A stretch of 40,612 nt of DNA from Chryseobacterium gleum (GTDB taxonomy: Bacteria; Bacteroidota; Bacteroidia; Flavobacteriales; Schleiferiaceae). Made by a program: the position numbers and the translations under genes. Under the pieces are notes generated by a model. The model made no database searches, had not been told where the DNA came from, and was given only the letters and a program-made list of their open reading frames with translations. Every line of letters starts with the position of its first letter. Within the stretch, counting starts at the first letter, position 1. Below, one piece after another: positions 7,385 to 17,300 of the stretch. The stretch lies in contig CAMCXO010000024.1 of assembly GCA_945883565.1 (NCBI GenBank), positions 1 through 40,612 on the forward strand, read 5' to 3'.

Positions 7385-9604
7385 TCACTTTTCTTTTTTG
7401 GTTTCTGGTACAGAAGGGTTTTCTGCAGGAAGTACGAGTTTAATAATTTTATCGCGTTCGAGGCTGGTCATTACATTTCCGAATTGCACTTGGTATTTTT
7501 GGTTTTTAATGGCCAGTACCACGCCTTTTTGCCGGGTTCCCACAAGTTTTACTTCGTCGCCAACTTCAATTGGAATGGCCAAAAGTTTTTGCATTCTGGC
7601 TTCGTCTTGTTGTTTTTGCTTTTGTTCGGCTTTTTTGTTAAGGCTCTTTATTTGACCGGCCTGTTCGCTTAGCATACTCACCATGCGTTCGGTAACCGTT
7701 TGCTTGTCTTTTTTATTTCGGGCCTTTAACCATTCGTTTACCAGAGATTGAAAGCGTTTACCCCACATAAGGTGTAAGCTGCTTTTTTCGTTCATGTCGG
7801 TTTGCCGTTTAAGCTTTTCCTCCAAGCGCTTAATGGTTTCTTCCTGCTTTTGCTTCAGGTTTTTAAGTGACTTGAGTTCGTCTTGGGTTTTGAGCCTTTC
7901 TTCTTTAAGCCGTTGTTTTTCTTGTTGAATACCAGTTAGTAGTCCATCAAGACGCACTTTATCGCGTTCCAGTCTATTTTTTGCGGCTCTTATCAGGTCG
8001 TCGCTCAAGCCTGCCCTTTTGGCCACTTCAAAGGTGTAGGAGCTACCGGGTTCGCCAATTTGTAAACGGTATTCGGGTAAGAAGTTTCGTTGGTCGAAGG
8101 CCATATTGGCATTAAGGGCGCCACTTAAATGGGCGGCTAAGGCCTTTATGCGGTTGTAATGGGTGGTTATAACCCCCAAAGCGCCGCTGTTGTGTACCCT
8201 TTCCAGCACCTCTTCGGCCAAGGCGCTTCCTAAATCGGGGTCCGAGCCTGAGCCAAATTCGTCGACCAGAATGAGCGATTGGTGGTTGGCTTCTTCTAAG
8301 AACACCCGCATTTTAGCCAGCCTCGAGCTGTAGGTTGAAAGTTCATTTTCGATGGACTGGCTGTCGCCAATATCGCCCATAAGCTTATCGAAAAAGCACA
8401 TATTGCTTTGGGCATCTGCCGGAATAAGCAAACCCGACTGTAGCATGGCCACGCATACCCCCACGGTTTTTAGAGTAACCGATTTGCCCCCGGCATTGGG
8501 TCCACTTATTACCAGCAAACGGTCGGTGGCATCCAATTCCATATTAAAGGGTATGGTTTTTTTGCCTCGTTCGCGGTTGTGCAGGGCCAAAACCGGATTG
8601 TGTACGTGCTTGAGGTGCAACTTGCCTATTCGGTTAATTTGGGGAAGCACGCATTGGTTTTTAAAAGCAAAATAGGCCTTGGCTCTTATAAAATCGTAGC
8701 GCTCCAAAAGCCCAGTAAAGGCCAAAAGGTTTGGATGGTATACCGAGATTTGACTGGTTAGCTCGGTCAATATCCGCCTAACTTCTTTACGTTCTTGGTC
8801 AATAAGTTGGGCCACTTCGTTGTTGACTTCCAAACACTCGCCCGGTTCTACGAACAGCAAACTTTGTTTGGCAGAACTGCCGTGAATAATACCATTTATT
8901 TGGCCCTTAAACGTGGATTGAACGGCCAATACCCGACGGTTTTCGTATACAGTTTCGGAAATATCGCCCAGTATATTTTTGCTGAGATAGCGTTGCTTGG
9001 CGCGGTAAAAAATGCGGTCGGCGGCACTTCGGGCTTTGCCCAAGTCGGATCTGATTCGGCCCAATGCGGCACTTGCGGAGCTTCTTACTTCGCCTTGAGG
9101 GTCGAGAACTTTATGAATACTTTGGGCAATTTGGGGCAGGGGAGGGTCGAAATCGAAAAGAGCCGCCATGGTGGTGGCCATGTCTTTAAATTCTATGCAA
9201 AAGCGGTAAATGCTTGCATAATTCTCGCAAATGCCTGAGAGTTCGCGAAATTGATCGGCATTTAAACAGGCATTTTTTACTCGAAGCAAGGGCAAGGTGT
9301 CGGTGCTTAGATCGTACCCCGATGCCGGAAGCAAATGTCCCCTTTCAAACAAGCCGAGTGCTTCATTGGTAAGGGTGAGGGCAGAAAGTGTTAAAGGCAG
9401 GTTGCGCATGGGCCTTAAAGCCAGCACCATTTCTTTAGCCTTGGGGGTACTGCAATGTTTGGCAGTATGTTCCAGAATCTCAAAAAAATCCAGACTTTGC
9501 AGCAAGCTGTCGGGATGAACAAACATGCCGGGAAACTCGGCTTCAAATTCCCGGGTTTTTGCTTCACCGATTTCAAAAACCCTATTGCCCAGACTTAAAT
9601 CCAT
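7385..9604 (-). CDS. mutS2: MutS2-type DNA-binding ATPase lacking the Smr domain
   Basis: A 739-residue MutS-family ATPase of the MutS2 branch. The lever/core helices (about 1-340) are followed by the Walker A motif GPNAGGKS at about 369-376, and by a Walker B/signature stretch LVDEFGSGSDPDLGSALA near 446-463. A long charged coiled coil (about 530-625) and a small KOW-like beta domain (VGDEVKLVGTRQKGVV, about 678) come next. The protein then ends in a short charged tail. Canonical MutS2 carries a C-terminal Smr endonuclease domain of about 75 residues; none is present here. MutS2 proteins act on branched DNA or collided ribosomes rather than in mismatch repair; which activity remains without Smr is unknown. 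Its ATG overlaps the stop of the upstream hybrid kinase gene (TAATG), indicating translational coupling. Confidence 0.88.
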   Translation of the reverse strand: MDLSLGNRVFEIGEAKTREFEAEFPGMFVHPDSLLQSLDFFEILEHTAKHCSTPKAKEMVLALRPMRNLPLTLSALTLTNEALGLFERGHLLPASGYDLSTDTLPLLRVKNACLNADQFRELSGICENYASIYRFCIEFKDMATTMAALFDFDPPLPQIAQSIHKVLDPQGEVRSSASAALGRIRSDLGKARSAADRIFYRAKQRYLSKNILGDISETVYENRRVLAVQSTFKGQINGIIHGSSAKQSLLFVEPGECLEVNNEVAQLIDQERKEVRRILTELTSQISVYHPNLLAFTGLLERYDFIRAKAYFAFKNQCVLPQINRIGKLHLKHVHNPVLALHNRERGKKTIPFNMELDATDRLLVISGPNAGGKSVTLKTVGVCVAMLQSGLLIPADAQSNMCFFDKLMGDIGDSQSIENELSTYSSRLAKMRVFLEEANHQSLILVDEFGSGSDPDLGSALAEEVLERVHNSGALGVITTHYNRIKALAAHLSGALNANMAFDQRNFLPEYRLQIGEPGSSYTFEVAKRAGLSDDLIRAAKNRLERDKVRLDGLLTGIQQEKQRLKEERLKTQDELKSLKNLKQKQEETIKRLEEKLKRQTDMNEKSSLHLMWGKRFQSLVNEWLKARNKKDKQTVTERMVSMLSEQAGQIKSLNKKAEQKQKQQDEARMQKLLAIPIEVGDEVKLVGTRQKGVVLAIKNQKYQVQFGNVMTSLERDKIIKLVLPAENPSVPETKKEK

Positions 9605-12600
9605 TATTGGGTCAAAGCCCGGTTTCGGTGGTAAACAATGCTGTTTTCAACTTCATTCATTATGCCAATTAATTCTTGGGTTAATTGCATGCACTCTGTT
9701 TCTTTTCCGTTGGTAAGCGCCAAAGTTTCTACTTCTCTGATTTTTTGTTTGAGAACGTTAACGTGAAGTTGGTCGATGCTCGGTTTAATTTTATGAGCGG
9801 CTTTTTTAATGGCCGAGAAATCGTTGATTTCTATAGCCCCTTTAAACTGAACCCGTGTTTCTTCTAAAAGTTTTATAAAAATGTCGAGCATTTTTTGAAC
9901 AAAGGTGTCGTTACCCCGGCTCATTTCGTACAAACTTGCTGCATCGTATAAGAGCGGTACTTCCTCGCTTGCAGCAGTGTTGAGATTCAAATTACCTTCT
10001 TCATTTGATTTTTGCTCAGAAACCGATTGGGCATTTAAATGGATGTATGCCTCTAGTTTTTTAAAAAACTCTTGTTCGTCGTAAGGTTTTGTTATGAAGT
10101 CGTTCATGCCAATTGACAAATAGAGGTCAATATCGTGTTTGAATGCATTGGCGGTTAGAGCAATAATGGGTAAACCGAGATTGAGTTCGGTTCTTATTTT
10201 GAGGGTCGCTTCTACGCCATCCATTTCGGGCATTTGGATGTCCATAAGCACCAAATCGAACGATTCTTCTTTAAGTTTTTGGATAGCATCTTTTCCATTA
10301 ACTGCCTCTACCACGTCACAGCCGGCAAACGATAAGCTTTGCATACAAATGAAACGGTTCATTTCATTGTCTTCGGCCAGAAGTACTTTTCGGCCAACGA
10401 AAGCGTCTTTTTTAAAGGTGCTGTTTTTGCCCACCAGTTCGTTTGGATCGCCAATTAGGAGACTAAAATTCACTTTAAACAAACTGCCTTTGTTTTTTTC
10501 GCTTATTACTTCAATATCGCCCCCCATTAGTCGAATAATATCGCGCGAAATGGCCATTCCCAAACCGGTTCCTTCGTAGCGCCGGTTTGCGCTGTCTTGT
10601 TCCTGACTAAATTTATCGAATATGCGGGCCACAAAGCCATTGCTCATGCCAATGCCTGTATCTTCTATTTCAATTTGAAGGTTTTGCATCTCTTGAGTGG
10701 TTTCTAGTACGTTGATCCGCATAGAGACGAAACCCTTTTCGGTAAACTTTATAGCGTTGCCCAAGAAGTTAATGAGCACCTGCCTTAACCTCACTTCATC
10801 GCCTTTATGGGCCGTTTTTAAATCGGGCGAAATGGCCATTCTAAACTCTATGCCTTTTTCAACGGTTTGAGAGTATAAAATGCTGTGCACATTATTGGCC
10901 AAGGCTTGAAAGCTAAAGTTTTTCTTTTCCAAGCTCAATTCACCAGCTTCAATTTTGGCCATATCCAAAATGTTATTCAAAATGGTGAGCAGGTGTTTCG
11001 CACTGGCTTCCGATTGTTTTACATAAAACGACTGCTGGCCGCTGAGTTTTTCTTTGTTTAACTGCCTCACCATGCCAATGATGACGTTTAGTGGGGTGCG
11101 TATTTCGTGACTCATATTGGCCAGAAAGAGTTCTTTGGCCTTTGCCGCCTGTTCGGCCACTTCGCGCGCTTCGCTGAGTTCTTTTTCGAGTTGTTTTTGC
11201 TCGGTGATGTCTAAAAAAATACCAATAGAGCCCATTAATTCGCCGCGGTCGTTGTAGTTGGGTGCTTTGCTTATAAACCACCAAACCCTTTCGCCATGTT
11301 TGTTTTGGGTTTCAATCTCGAACCCTTTGTAGGCCAGTTCTTCCGAAGCGGTTAAACTGTAGGCCATAATGGGGTTTAGCGAACGGTCGATGATGATTTC
11401 GCTTGAGAGTCTTCCTTTAAGTTCGTCTAAGCCATAGCCGGTAATTTCGCAAAAACTTTGGTTGGCAAAGAGAATTTCATCATTTAGGTCTATTTCCAAT
11501 AAACCCAAATTCATGTTTTCAATAATGTTACGGTATTTTTCTTCCTGAATGCGAATTTGTCTTTCCCAAATTTGTCTGTTTCGCACATTGATGAGCATTT
11601 GGGCAAAAACGAACAACAGTTTTCGTTCTTTTTCAGAGTATTCGTGTTTATTTCTTACCGAATCGAAGCCCACAAAGCCCAACAATTCATCTTGATAAAG
11701 CATGGGGATGGCAATCAAGCTTTTAATGCCCTGAGGTTCCAAGATTTCGCGCAATCCCAATTCTTCTTCGCCTACCAATTCGCTTACATCCGGAATGTAG
11801 AATGCTTGACCTTGTTTGTGGGCGTTAACCCATTGCGGGAAATACTCCATTGGAACTTCCTGCAAATTTTGAATTTCGGGTTCTATTCCGGGCGCGCACC
11901 ATTCGTACGTATTGGAGGTGGTTTGACTCATAAAATCGTAATCGAAAATATAAGCACGGTCGGCCCCTACAAATTGACCCAATTCTTCAAGCGAGCGCTG
12001 AACATTGTCTTCTACTTCTTCTAAACCAATGTTAATGTATGTTGAGGATACTTTAATAAGAAGGTCTTGCAGTTGCATTTCTTGCCTCAGTTTTTCTTCG
12101 GCTTCAAACTGCCCGCTTCTGTCCGATACAAAGACATCTAAGCGCTCGGCTTCTTTGTGAGCGTTGAGCACAAATTTCCCACGGCTAAATACCCACTTAA
12201 CCTGCCCATTAAGGGCTACAATTCGGTATCTTACTGAGAAATCTCTTTTTCGACTAATGAGGTGTTCAATTTCTTCGATTACCGTTAGGTCTTCGGGGTG
12301 GATGAGCTGCGCCCACCATTGTGAATTGTGAAGCCAAGGTTCGCCTTCAAAACCATATAGGTTTTTATAGGAAGGGGTAATAAAAAGTATTTCGCGTTCG
12401 GGCAACTTTTCAGACCACACCACGTCGGCCATTTCGTTGAAAATGCTTTCAAGTTGTTGCTTGGCTTTAATAAGCTCTTGTTCGGAAGTTTTGCGGGCGC
12501 TTATATCTCTCGAATTCGCAATAATGAACACCCGATTGCCCACCTCAATGCGTTTTACGGTTACCTCAACCGGAATTTCCTGCTTGGTTTCCTGATTGAG

Positions 12601-13272
12601 GTTTCGTCCTTCCATTACCAAGTAATCTACTTTTTTTAAAGCGTCGACATGCTCATTCCACTTTTGCTCATTGGTAAACAGGGCTTCGAAATCCCATACA
12701 AAATACGATTGCACTTTATGGCGGGGGATGCCCAAACGCATTGAGGCCACTTCATTTAAATAGTATAAACGACCATCTTCGGTCGAAACCTGAATGGCAT
12801 CGGACGAGCTGCCTATTAATTTTTGAAAGAGCTTCAGTTTTTCATCTTCCTGTTGCTGGTAAAAGCTTCTTCCTAATTGTTTGCAAGCTTGCTCCAAGCC
12901 TTTAAGCAAAGCGTCGGGCAGAGGCAATTCGCGCCCCAAAGCAAACCAACCAAAATGCGCTAATTTAAATACATACAGGTTTAAATCGTTGTGCTTAAGA
13001 ATTCGAGGAAATGATGAATCTGGTTGCTTAAAAATATTCTCGGTAACTAATAGGTTTTTAATGTTGGTTATATCGAGGGTGTTCGGGCATACCCATTCTT
13101 GTTTTTCATGGCCAATGATGAGCGCCAAATGGGCATGAAGTTTTTGAGTAAAGTGCTTAACATACCAAGCGCCATCATCGGTGGGTTGGCCCAAACTGCC
13201 ATCCTGACTCATTAACAGCTCCAAAAGCAGCTTGTTTTTATCTTCTTCCGACATAGAAAGTAATTGGCTCAT
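9604..13272 (-). CDS. Hybrid sensor histidine kinase (PAS-PAS-GAF-PAS-HisKA-HATPase-REC-Hpt)
   Basis: A cytoplasmic hybrid kinase of about 1222 residues with no clear membrane segment. An unrecognised N-terminal region (about 1-140) precedes PAS domains at about 145-265 and 280-395, a GAF domain at about 405-575 and a third PAS at about 580-710. The HisKA phosphohistidine is in ANMSHEIRTPLN (about 720). The HATPase has N, G1 (DTGIGM) and G2 (GTGLGMA) boxes (about 820-935). A receiver with LAEDNEMN and DLVLMDIQMPEMDG (about 960-1080) and a C-terminal Hpt domain with AAHKIKP (about 1159) complete an internal phosphorelay, as in BarA/ArcB. No partner output regulator is adjacent. The ATG at 13272 is chosen; the longer frame to 13341 would add a Cys/Ile-rich unrelated tail. 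The stop overlaps the MutS2-type start. Confidence 0.9.
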   Translation of the reverse strand: MSQLLSMSEEDKNKLLLELLMSQDGSLGQPTDDGAWYVKHFTQKLHAHLALIIGHEKQEWVCPNTLDITNIKNLLVTENIFKQPDSSFPRILKHNDLNLYVFKLAHFGWFALGRELPLPDALLKGLEQACKQLGRSFYQQQEDEKLKLFQKLIGSSSDAIQVSTEDGRLYYLNEVASMRLGIPRHKVQSYFVWDFEALFTNEQKWNEHVDALKKVDYLVMEGRNLNQETKQEIPVEVTVKRIEVGNRVFIIANSRDISARKTSEQELIKAKQQLESIFNEMADVVWSEKLPEREILFITPSYKNLYGFEGEPWLHNSQWWAQLIHPEDLTVIEEIEHLISRKRDFSVRYRIVALNGQVKWVFSRGKFVLNAHKEAERLDVFVSDRSGQFEAEEKLRQEMQLQDLLIKVSSTYINIGLEEVEDNVQRSLEELGQFVGADRAYIFDYDFMSQTTSNTYEWCAPGIEPEIQNLQEVPMEYFPQWVNAHKQGQAFYIPDVSELVGEEELGLREILEPQGIKSLIAIPMLYQDELLGFVGFDSVRNKHEYSEKERKLLFVFAQMLINVRNRQIWERQIRIQEEKYRNIIENMNLGLLEIDLNDEILFANQSFCEITGYGLDELKGRLSSEIIIDRSLNPIMAYSLTASEELAYKGFEIETQNKHGERVWWFISKAPNYNDRGELMGSIGIFLDITEQKQLEKELSEAREVAEQAAKAKELFLANMSHEIRTPLNVIIGMVRQLNKEKLSGQQSFYVKQSEASAKHLLTILNNILDMAKIEAGELSLEKKNFSFQALANNVHSILYSQTVEKGIEFRMAISPDLKTAHKGDEVRLRQVLINFLGNAIKFTEKGFVSMRINVLETTQEMQNLQIEIEDTGIGMSNGFVARIFDKFSQEQDSANRRYEGTGLGMAISRDIIRLMGGDIEVISEKNKGSLFKVNFSLLIGDPNELVGKNSTFKKDAFVGRKVLLAEDNEMNRFICMQSLSFAGCDVVEAVNGKDAIQKLKEESFDLVLMDIQMPEMDGVEATLKIRTELNLGLPIIALTANAFKHDIDLYLSIGMNDFITKPYDEQEFFKKLEAYIHLNAQSVSEQKSNEEGNLNLNTAASEEVPLLYDAASLYEMSRGNDTFVQKMLDIFIKLLEETRVQFKGAIEINDFSAIKKAAHKIKPSIDQLHVNVLKQKIREVETLALTNGKETECMQLTQELIGIMNEVENSIVYHRNRALTQ

Positions 13273-13448
13273 ATGCACAATTTTTATATAAATGATTTGG
13301 CAATAAAGGCAATTAAGCTGAGGGTGGCCGTTTAAAACCAAGAATCCATCAAATGCCTTATTTTATACGAATTTACACCCCAAAGGTTTAACTGAAACAC
13401 GCATTTAAGAACATATTACATTAAGTTCGTGCTTTAAGATTTGTTGCC

Positions 13449-14222
13449 ATGCAAAATATTTTAGGCATTATTCCAGCCCGATGGGCATCATCGAGATTTC
13501 CGGGCAAACCACTGGCTCTCATAAACAATAAACCTATGGTATGGTGGGTGTACCGGGCTTCCAAGCAAGTGTTGGAGCATGTAGTGGTGGCTACCGACGA
13601 TGCCCGAATAATGGAAGCAGTAAAGGCTTTTGGGGGTGAGGCGGTTTTAACCTCGTCTGATCACCCTAATGGCAGTACCAGGTGTTTAGAGGCACATAAA
13701 ATTTACAGCGAGCAAATGGGCCTAAGTTTTACCGATGGCATAATCAATATTCAGGGCGATGAACCGATGCTAGAGCCCGAACTTCTTCAAAGGTTGGTTG
13801 AGATTTTAAAAGAGGATGAAGTTAATGTGGGTACTTTGGTGAGCAGGGTAGAAGACGCACGAGATTTAGAAAACGAAAGCGAGGCCTTTGTTTGCCTCGA
13901 CCACGCCCACAACGCCCTGTATTTTAGCCGCAGTGTTATTCCTTTTGTAAGAGGGGTTTCGAGAGCCGAATGGCTGGACCACCATGTTTTTTACAAACAT
14001 TTGGGCCTTTATGCTTGGCGGCCCAATGCATTGGCTGCTTTTTGTGGGTTGCCCATTTCTTCGCTTGAGAAAGCCGAGAGCCTTGAGCAAAACCGATGGC
14101 TAGAAGCCGGTTTTAAGGTGCGCTGTGCCGTGGCCAAAAGCCGGAGTATTCCGGTTGATACCCCTGCCGATTTGCAATTGGTGAGACAAAAAATGGAGGG
14201 CCACTCGCCGGAATGGCTTTAA
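13449..14222 (+). CDS. kdsB: 3-deoxy-manno-octulosonate cytidylyltransferase
   Basis: A 257-residue KdsB that activates Kdo with CTP to CMP-Kdo for lipopolysaccharide inner-core synthesis in the cytoplasm. The N-terminal nucleotide-binding signature IIPARWASSRFPGKPL (about 7-22) is complete, followed by VVATDDARI, the metal-binding INIQGDEPMLEPE and the sugar-binding YKHLGLYAWR. The length matches the family. It is divergent from the hybrid kinase, with about 175 bases between the two ATG codons. A terminator follows at 14255-14284, so it is probably monocistronic. Its presence shows a Gram-negative envelope with Kdo-containing LPS. Confidence 0.95.
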   Translation: MQNILGIIPARWASSRFPGKPLALINNKPMVWWVYRASKQVLEHVVVATDDARIMEAVKAFGGEAVLTSSDHPNGSTRCLEAHKIYSEQMGLSFTDGIINIQGDEPMLEPELLQRLVEILKEDEVNVGTLVSRVEDARDLENESEAFVCLDHAHNALYFSRSVIPFVRGVSRAEWLDHHVFYKHLGLYAWRPNALAAFCGLPISSLEKAESLEQNRWLEAGFKVRCAVAKSRSIPVDTPADLQLVRQKMEGHSPEWL

Positions 14223-14254
14223 AAACCCGCATTCCTTTTGTTTCGGATAATGGC

Positions 14255-14284
14255 AAAGCCTTCAATGCCAAAGCAAGGCTTTTT
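14255..14284 (+). terminator. Rho-independent terminator after kdsB
   Basis: AAAGCCTT (14255-14262) pairs with AAGGCTTT (14275-14282) around a 12-base loop and runs into a T tract to 14284. It lies about 35 bases after the kdsB stop. It falls between an upstream in-frame ATG at 14213 and the ATG at 14324 of the next gene, which supports the later start. Confidence 0.75.
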
Positions 14285-14323
14285 GCGTTATTAGCTAGTT
14301 CAAGGGCTTTTTGGCCTTACCCC

Positions 14324-17300
14324 ATGCTTAAAGAGATTTTGGTTTTCTTTTTTCTTTTGATGGGCTTTATGGCAAAAGCCCAGATGTACGACAGTGTGGC
14401 CGTACCGGAAGGAGCCGATTCACTTTGGCTTTCTAATTCAAATACTGTTTACTTACCGGGTTTGTATTTTACCCTTAAGGGCGATACTGTAAACCTCTCT
14501 TTCAGGGCCATGCCAAACGGAAAAGGGATTCGGTTTTTAACCCCAGCAGCCCAAAGTGGTATAATGGCCCACTTTAGACTTTTGCCTTACGATTTAAGTC
14601 AGCCTATTGCCTTAAGGCCTATCGACCAAATGTATATGAAAGCCACGGGACCTGATGATAAGGCCTACGATTTAGCCTCACAACCGCCCGAAAGGCCTTT
14701 TGAAGGTTTGCAAAGAAGTGGTTCGCTAAGTAGGGGCTTGCGATTGGGAACCAATCAAAACCCTGTTTTGAACAGCCAGTTCAATCTTCAACTTTCTGGT
14801 CAGATCAGTGAAAACACTCAAATAAGGGCCTCGGTGACCGAAAACAGCCTACCTGCCCAAAGTGGAGGGTTCTCACAATCGGTGCGCGAGTTTGACCAGA
14901 TATACATAGAAATTGAAAACCCTAAAATTGGCAAGGTTAGGGCGGGTGACATCGACTTAGAAAGCAATGGCAGTCAATTTTTAAATTTTCAAAAGCGGCT
15001 TACAGGTGGCTGGGTGCAAACCGCCTTTAAACCCAAGCCAAACAGCGAACTGGGTATTCAGGCTATGGGCGCTCTGGCAAGAGGAAGGTTTCACCGAAAT
15101 GTGTTTTTTGGACAAGAAGGCAACCAAGGGCCATACAGACTTAACGGGGCCTATAACGAAGCTTTCATTTTAATTATTTCGGGTTCTGAGCGTGTTTACC
15201 TTGATGGGGTATTGATGAAGCGTGGTGCCGATGCCGATTATACCTTAGATTATACCACGGGTGAAATAACCTTTACCCCCCTTAGGCCTATTGTGCGCGA
15301 AAGGCGAATTAGCGTTGAATTTCAATACACCGACCGAAATTACTTGCGCTCGGCCCTTTACGGAAGCACCTATTTTAAAACCGAGGACTGGCAATTTTAT
15401 GCCCATGCTTACAGCGAGCAAGACAACCCCAATCAGGCCATACAGCAAACGTTGAGCAATGAAGAAAAACAGCTTTTGGCCGATGCAGGCAACCAATGGC
15501 AAAGTTTGGGCATTTCGAGCATAGTGCCGGCTCAAGGCTTGGAAACCGAGTTGCGCTATAAGCTTATCGATACTTTGGGTTTCGACAGTGTATTGGTGTA
15601 TAGCCCGGGAAGCGATTTTACAGGTTTGTATACCGCCACTTTTGCCGACCTCGGACCAGGAAATGGAGATTATATTGTGATAAACAGCGTGGCAACAGGC
15701 AATATTTACCAATGGATAGCGCCCGTAAATGGAGAGAAACAAGGGCGATACCAACCCATTAGGCGTTTGGTAGCCCCCAATCAATTGCAAGTTATTAGCC
15801 TTAGAGCCGAAAACCAAAGTGCTACGAAGGGTCAATTTATGAGCGAACTGGCCTTTAGCGGTTACAACGACAACCGCTTTTCGCCCAAAAGCCAAACCTT
15901 AAGTACCGGTACTGCCTTAAGGTTGGGTTGGAAAGGCATTCCGGCCAAGCGGCAATGGGAAGCCGATTATCAATTTAACCAAGGTACGTTTAAAACCGTT
16001 GAACGCATTAGGCAAGTTGAATTTGCGCGCGACTGGAACTTACAGGGAAGAGATGAGCAGGACATGCATTTAACTAAACTGGCTTTTAATTATGCGCCTG
16101 AATCGGGCAATTTGCTTAAACTTAGTGCCAATGCCGCTTTAGCGGGCAGCGATTTCAAAGCCATTAAACCCGAAATTTACGGTAGATTAAAGCAAGGAAA
16201 CTGGTCATTAGGTGGAAGTGTTTCGGCTCTGTTTAGCCAAGACAGCTTAATACAAAAACAGTTTTTGCGGCAAAAAACCAAACTGGCCTATCGCTGGGGG
16301 CTTTTAAATACGGCTTGGGCCAGCGAGGGCGAATACAATGCCGGTCGCCCTTTGCAATCAGGGGCTTACCGCTTTTTCGATCAGGAATTGTATCAGGAAT
16401 GGGCCGATTCGTCGGCTGCTTTTTATAGCCGTTGGGGCGTTTTTTTGCGAAACGACGACTCGGTATTGGTCACCAGTACCTGGGCCTCTGTGGCCACGGC
16501 AAAAGGATTGAGAACCCATTTTTCACTAAAACCCAATGCCAATTTGGGCTTAACAGGCAGTGTGCAGTTTCGGCAGCTAGAGCTTAAGGATAAAGCCTCG
16601 GTAAACGCTCTCATATCGCGACTTCAATACCGACATAAACTTGCTAAAAATGCTATAAACCTCAACACTTTATATGAAAGTGGTATTAGCAATGAACCCC
16701 TTCGATCCTTTTCGTTTATAAAAGTAGCCGATGGTACCGGAACGTATATTTGGATTGATTACAATTTAAACGGCATTCAAGAACTCAATGAGTTTGAACT
16801 GGCTACCTTACCCGGTGAGGGTAACTACATCCGGTTTTTTAGCCCTGGACGCAGTTTTATAAGCGCCGGTCGCACTTTAATTAGTCAGCAGTTGGCCTTC
16901 CAGCCCTCGGCTTGGCTGAAAAGCCGAAACCGTTCGCCCATGTGGTCGCTTTTTAGTTTTCAATGGAACTATTCTCTTGAAAACACCAATGTGCTCGAGA
17001 ACGGCAGAAACGCCCTAAATCCTTTTTTTGTTCCTGCAGCCGATAGCCTCCAACTAAGCCGGCGAATTACCCAGCGTTTTAGCGTATTTTTTCAAAGGGC
17101 TCAATCTAAGTTGGGCGGCGATTTCTCTGTTCTTCAAAACCAGAATCAGCAAGTATTGGGTTATGGTCTTGAACGAACCAACTTAAACAGCAGCCGTTTG
17201 CAATTGCGCTATCGACCAATTGGAGATCTTTTGTTCAATTTGGCGCTTGAACAAGGTGATAAAAACAGTTTAGTACCGGGTTTTCCAAGTCGGAACTTTC

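Noticed and set aside
14213-14323. Earlier start of the barrel protein overlapping kdsB
   Set aside because: The stretch contains the kdsB terminator and no signal peptide; the ATG at 14324 begins one.
15245-15895. A 216-codon minus-strand frame
   Set aside because: Lies entirely inside the plus-strand barrel-protein gene and resembles no protein; antisense shadow.
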